This document shows positions 37,611-41,919 of a stretch of DNA of 41,919 bases, piece by piece. The notes below the pieces were generated by a model. The model had not been told where the DNA came from, ran no database searches, and saw nothing but the letters and a program-made list of their open reading frames with translations. A program made the position numbers and the translations under genes. The stretch's first letter is position 1; each line of letters opens with the position of its first letter. Origin of the DNA: Chloroflexota bacterium (GTDB taxonomy: Bacteria; Chloroflexota; Anaerolineae; Anaerolineales; UBA11858); NCBI GenBank assembly GCA_011039385.1, contig DRBO01000158.1:1-41919 (forward strand), read 5' to 3'.

Positions 37611-38366
37611 ATGATTAAACCCCGCCGCTGGATACCAACGATCCTGCTGATAACCGGAGGCCTGCTGCTGTTCTGGGCAGCCCTGGTATCGGTTAATCCC
37701 CTCTTATCCAACTATCAAATTGTGGAAGGGGAGTACTTGCTTTTCCCGCAGCAGGTCAACCTGCCTCTGCCGAAAATCGCCTCCATCCGCAGCACGGAAG
37801 CCGCCCCGCAGGACGTCTTTTTTTCCTTGGTGTACAGCCCCTTCACTCCCACGCCGACCCCCACGCCCACACCCACCCCTGTGCCGGCCGGGCCGGTGAC
37901 CCGCCTGATCATCCCCAGCATCGGGGTCAACCGGGCAGTGGTGCCCCTGCGGCAGTACCGGGACGCTAACGGGGTCATTCAGTACGATACCAACTCGCTT
38001 TTCGCCACCAACAGCCGCCTGGACCTGGTCGGACAGACCCTGACCTCAGTAGACCCGGGCCAGGGCAGCAACATCGTGCTGGTGGGACACAACTACAATA
38101 TGGGCTGGTACGCCTGGGAAGGGGTATTCGTCAACCTTAAGAAGCTAAAGCCGGGAAACGACATCCTGCTCCACACCAAGAACGGGGGAGTGTATAAATA
38201 CAAAGTCAAGAAGGTCGTCCAGGTGCCCTACGTGGCCCGCACCGCAGCCGAGCTCAACCAGCACCTGCAGTACCTGGGGCCCACCAGTGATGAGCGGGTC
38301 ACCCTGGTGACCTGCGGGGGTGCCTTCGGCTCCTGGTCAGCCCGGATCTATGTGGTGGCGAAGTAA
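37611..38366 (+). CDS. Sortase
   Basis: N-terminal TM, PTPTPTPTPTPTP linker, GHNYN (catalytic His), VTLVTCGG (TLxTC) and C-terminal SARIYVVAK (catalytic Arg). Confidence 0.93.
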   Translation: MIKPRRWIPTILLITGGLLLFWAALVSVNPLLSNYQIVEGEYLLFPQQVNLPLPKIASIRSTEAAPQDVFFSLVYSPFTPTPTPTPTPTPVPAGPVTRLIIPSIGVNRAVVPLRQYRDANGVIQYDTNSLFATNSRLDLVGQTLTSVDPGQGSNIVLVGHNYNMGWYAWEGVFVNLKKLKPGNDILLHTKNGGVYKYKVKKVVQVPYVARTAAELNQHLQYLGPTSDERVTLVTCGGAFGSWSARIYVVAK

Positions 38367-38783
38367 GGGGGAGGGAGCTGCGCTCCCGACTGGAGACCGG
38401 GGTTGGTGGATTTTCTCCCGGGGCCATTTCCGATGGCACGCCTAGCTGGGATAGACTTGGACCGCTTGCGGTGATTCTTGAATACCAGCGAGAGGGGATC
38501 GACAAGGCTCCGATACAGGAAGGCCTGTCGCGGCTGAGAGAAATGAATGCGCAAGGATGTTGTCTCGTCGGACATCCGGAATACTGCTGACAATTCAGGT
38601 TCACTAACACCCTGGAGCTTGTGCTTGAGTTTGTTCCACCGGAGGTGTTTTTCGCTCTGTGTTTTGTATCTGGTCAGCATGCAGTCTATGCTGTTATATC
38701 AAAATCTCTGCAAATTTTTTGTTATTGGGTTATAGTAATAATCAGATTTGATTTCAGAGCAGCGCAATCGTCCGTGAGAGAAA

Positions 38784-39428
38784 ATGAACAGCACAGATTA
38801 TGACCGAATTATCGCCCAGGAACGAAAAGTCCTTGTTTCAATTAATGAACAGGGCGAAAAATTCATTCCTGAATTTAAAAGAATAACGACTTCTTACATC
38901 CGGGAATTGTCAATCAAACTCATAAAGGGTTATTATACACATAGACCAGAAGTAACCAGAAACCTTGGCGCCGAAAAGTTAGAAGAAATGAAACGGGAAT
39001 TAAAGGAAATTCTCGATACATTACCAGAACAAACCAGTAAGCGGCTTGATGACAGTCAGATCTGGCTTCACCGGGTTGGAATACCTGATCATGCGACATC
39101 AGATATGACGTATTCCTATCAATTTGAAAAGAGGTCAAACAGATCCATGGATCAAGCGATCAGAGATTTGATCGGTTTAGTTGGCTCAGTTTTAATCAAA
39201 TATGGATACATTGAGATTGGCAAAGACTTTGAATGGAAACTGACACCTGGTGGTATTCCTCAGTTTGCAGACGATCTCCCATCCAAAGGACTGGACCATT
39301 ATAAGGCATTAAGTAAACTCATTGAACAATACAAGAATATCCTGGTTGAATATGTTTATGCAATCCAGAATCTCAGGAAAGCAGAACAAGCCAAGAAATC
39401 AGCTCAAGCTGATGGACTTTGGGATTAA
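38784..39428 (+). CDS. Hypothetical helical protein in an AT-rich island
   Basis: 214-aa open frame starting MNSTDYDRIIAQERKVLVSINEQGEKFIPEF; no family recognised; base composition visibly lower in GC than neighbours. Confidence 0.65.
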   Translation: MNSTDYDRIIAQERKVLVSINEQGEKFIPEFKRITTSYIRELSIKLIKGYYTHRPEVTRNLGAEKLEEMKRELKEILDTLPEQTSKRLDDSQIWLHRVGIPDHATSDMTYSYQFEKRSNRSMDQAIRDLIGLVGSVLIKYGYIEIGKDFEWKLTPGGIPQFADDLPSKGLDHYKALSKLIEQYKNILVEYVYAIQNLRKAEQAKKSAQADGLWD

Positions 39429-39748
39429 ATTTAAAGAAATCTCCTAACAACCTGCCCCCTCCCCTTGCCCATTTGATACGCCATTATGTCTTTTGAAGAC
39501 TCTCCAGCACGGGTGAGGGCTACCTTTCATAAACTGCAAATTATCGTTTTCCTGCTGAATATTTGACTTTTACCACCTGTCCTGAGCGAAGTCGAAGGAC
39601 CAGGTCCCAGGTATGCCCCTCGGTCCTTAACCTCGGGATTGAGCGCTGGGTAACCGGAATTTACCCTCGCTCTTAAATCCTGCCGGGATATACAAAAAAA
39701 CCAATCAAGGCCCTTGATTATTTGAATTCAGACGCGGCTGCTCCCTGA

Positions 39749-41593
39749 TCAGGAACCCCAATCTGTCAGCAGGTAGCGGAAGTACCAGTCGGAAAAGATC
39801 TGGGGGTAGTCTTTCGACCGCAAGAGGTCAAACCCCTGCAGCCCGGTTGTAAAATACCCTTCCTGGTAATCCACATAGAATGCCCCGGTCCCGGGGTTGG
39901 AAAAATCATACAACATGATGCGCTGGATGGGGCAGTTATGCCTTTCCAGGCAGTTGTTGTTCACTGTATATGCCCTGCCACCCTGATCAACTTCCACGAC
40001 CAAAAACAAGTGTTCTCCTGTTCCCCCGTAGGTGTAGAGCACATCACCCGGCAGGAGAGGGAATCCTGTAAAGTTAAACCGGTCCAAGGCTTGTTCCCGG
40101 GATCGAAAAGCAAACAGGTAATAGTCTTCCTCACTAAAGAACACCCAGGGCCTTCCATCGACCACCGGGTCGCCCAGCCAGAACTGCTCCAGCGGGAACT
40201 CCTCGGGCAGGACCCCCGCGTCCTGGAGCATCGCCCCCGCCAGAGGACCGCACATCAGCGATGCATCCTCATAATCCATATCTTTGATATAGTCAATTTC
40301 CCTGGCGATGTTGCTGGCCTCAGCGTGGGTCTCAGTGACATAGTTTGAAGATATTTCCGCCAGGGCGGCGGCCCAATCTGGCACGGATATCCCGTTGACC
40401 AGCGAAACCGGATCGCGGCCTGTAGCTCGCTGGATCTCTTCCAGCAGCAGCCTGTAGATCTCCGGCAATCGATCCGCCGCATTCAGGGTAGAGGTAACCA
40501 CCAGGTAGACCTGGTCCTCGAGGACGATCAATCCCCCATCCACCCAAACGAAGCTCCTTCCGCCACCGCCAAAAATACCCCCTTTGCTGACCGATCTCCC
40601 CCGGGAGGAAATTGCCGCGTTTTCAATGTAATTAGGATCATCCTCCACGATCCCCAACACTTCATAGGCGGTTTCCTGCAGGCCGGCAGGCGCCTGATCA
40701 TACAACCAGGCATAATACAGCGCCAGGTCCCGGGCAGAATAGGTGTTGGCATAGGAATAGCGCCAATCGCACCAACCGGTCACGCTTCGGGAGACAAAGC
40801 TGGGATCGACCACACCGGCGGTCAGGCCTTCATCCCATTCGGCCAACCCTGAAGCCGGGCTGATCCCCACCACCTCCCGGGACCAGGCATTGAATTGTTC
40901 CAGGGGGTTTAGATCGGTATCGCTGTGGTAATTCACATAGCCCAGCACATCCCCTGCCGCTTTGTTGGAGCTGGTGACAATCATGTCGTACATGCGGGAC
41001 AGGATCCAATTTTCCCGCAAGAGGGGGAGGTATTCCTCCGGGATCTCTCCAGTCTGACTCCAGTATCTGACCGGGACCGAGGTCCAGATCTCAGGATCGA
41101 TCTGGGAGAGGGCGTAGAGCAGCAGCGGGCCTTTGAAGGCGGAGGCAACCGGCATCTGTTTCTCCGGCAGCACAGCGGCCAGCGGGCGCTGACCAGTGAC
41201 ATCATAGACCAGGAGCGTGACCTCCCCGCCAGGCACCCCCTCCTGACAGGTTTCCTCCGCTCGAATCACCTCCAGAAATTGCTCATTATACGGAAAATCC
41301 TCCCCCAGATCAGCAACAAGGCTGCCGTGCAGGGAGAAGGAAGGTTCCTCCGTCGCGGTAGGCAGCGCTGTGCTCGTAGGCGTACCGGGGATTTGGAGGG
41401 TGGCCGAGGGTTGGGGGCTGACCGTCGGGGAGGCAGGATCAGGAGTGCCCGTGGGAATGGTTGCCGGCTGAGGGGTAGCGCCATTCTGGGCACAGGCGGA
41501 CAAGAGGGTCAAACCAGCCACTAATAAGTAGTATCGGCCGCAAAGCCATAGGGTTCTTTGATTGCCAGCCAAAAAGGATCTAAGGGTAACCAT
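39749..41593 (-). CDS. Lipoprotein: class A beta-lactamase/PBP-like serine hydrolase fused to a Cys/His amidase (NlpC/P60- or CHAP-like) domain
   Basis: Lipobox LLSAC; SAFK (SxxK), TSSNKAAGD (SxN), SVSKGGIFG (K[T/G]G-like); C-terminal ASLMCGPLAGAML (Cys) and GTGEHLFLVVEVD (His). The C-terminal domain call is tentative. Confidence 0.72.
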   Translation of the reverse strand: MVTLRSFLAGNQRTLWLCGRYYLLVAGLTLLSACAQNGATPQPATIPTGTPDPASPTVSPQPSATLQIPGTPTSTALPTATEEPSFSLHGSLVADLGEDFPYNEQFLEVIRAEETCQEGVPGGEVTLLVYDVTGQRPLAAVLPEKQMPVASAFKGPLLLYALSQIDPEIWTSVPVRYWSQTGEIPEEYLPLLRENWILSRMYDMIVTSSNKAAGDVLGYVNYHSDTDLNPLEQFNAWSREVVGISPASGLAEWDEGLTAGVVDPSFVSRSVTGWCDWRYSYANTYSARDLALYYAWLYDQAPAGLQETAYEVLGIVEDDPNYIENAAISSRGRSVSKGGIFGGGGRSFVWVDGGLIVLEDQVYLVVTSTLNAADRLPEIYRLLLEEIQRATGRDPVSLVNGISVPDWAAALAEISSNYVTETHAEASNIAREIDYIKDMDYEDASLMCGPLAGAMLQDAGVLPEEFPLEQFWLGDPVVDGRPWVFFSEEDYYLFAFRSREQALDRFNFTGFPLLPGDVLYTYGGTGEHLFLVVEVDQGGRAYTVNNNCLERHNCPIQRIMLYDFSNPGTGAFYVDYQEGYFTTGLQGFDLLRSKDYPQIFSDWYFRYLLTDWGS

Positions 41594-41919
41594 TCATTTG
41601 CTCCCTTCTCGTGCTGATCAAGATCAGCGTGTCCATCTCTAAATTAATTTGAAATACTAAATGCGATTCTCCCAAGGGAATGGTTCTCCTGGACCCGGGC
41701 CCGCGCGCTCCTTCTTTGTGTCACACCATATGGTAGCCCAACTGCCAGAAATTGGGTAGTAAGAACCTTGAGCGCAGTGGGCCCGGGCCAGGCAGGGACA
41801 TCATGCTGGAGGGGGTGAAGGGGAGACATGGTGACTGGGAGAACTGGATCTGTTTTTACTTGGTATGATACAAACAGGGTAGGAACCTCATTTATAACGA
41901 TACCCACGGGAACAGCAAT

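Noticed and set aside
37845-37890. CCCACGCC-type short tandem repeat in the sortase gene as a phase-variation tract
   Set aside because: It encodes an ordinary Pro/Thr linker, is short and imperfect, and similar linkers occur in other exported proteins here.
38348-38680. Minus-strand ORF (MLTRYKTQSEKHLRWNKLKHKLQG...) as a transposase fragment
   Set aside because: No DDE motif, terminal repeats or target duplication seen; could be noncoding.
41644-41907. Minus ORF MGIVINEVPTLFVSYQ...
   Set aside because: No family resemblance or SD; likely spurious.

Overview
Window from a bacterial chromosome, probably a Chloroflexota/Anaerolineae-like lineage (inferred from gene content and the Pro/Thr-rich linkers in exported proteins; not proven). 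Most of it is ordinary housekeeping sequence: queG, M29 aminopeptidase, a fur-znuACB-type metal uptake operon, miaB, a nucleoside hydrolase/MFS pair, dtd, trpS, a Memo-like protein, priA, an aminotransferase, a sugar nucleotidyltransferase, M3 and M16 peptidases, bactofilin, a 3-methyladenine glycosylase, a SDR epimerase, holA and acpS. The most notable observation is a gene absent from the supplied ORF track. complement(19404..19646) encodes an 80-aa SelW/SelT-type (Rdx family) protein whose redox motif is C-V-P-[TGA], i.e. CxxU. A bacterial-SECIS-like stem-loop lies 21 nt after the UGA, and the gene sits directly upstream of trpS-dtd, so this is a probable selenoprotein. Other points of interest are a sortase next to a candidate dedicated substrate (PPSTG-TM-RRKR tail), a lipoprotein that appears to fuse an SxxK serine hydrolase to a Cys/His amidase-like domain, a small SWIM zinc-finger protein with a strong leader hairpin, an exact 7-1-7 Fur-type operator, a four-helix-bundle pseudogene, and an AT-rich orphan gene. 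No CRISPR array, rRNA, tRNA or intact IS element was recognised.
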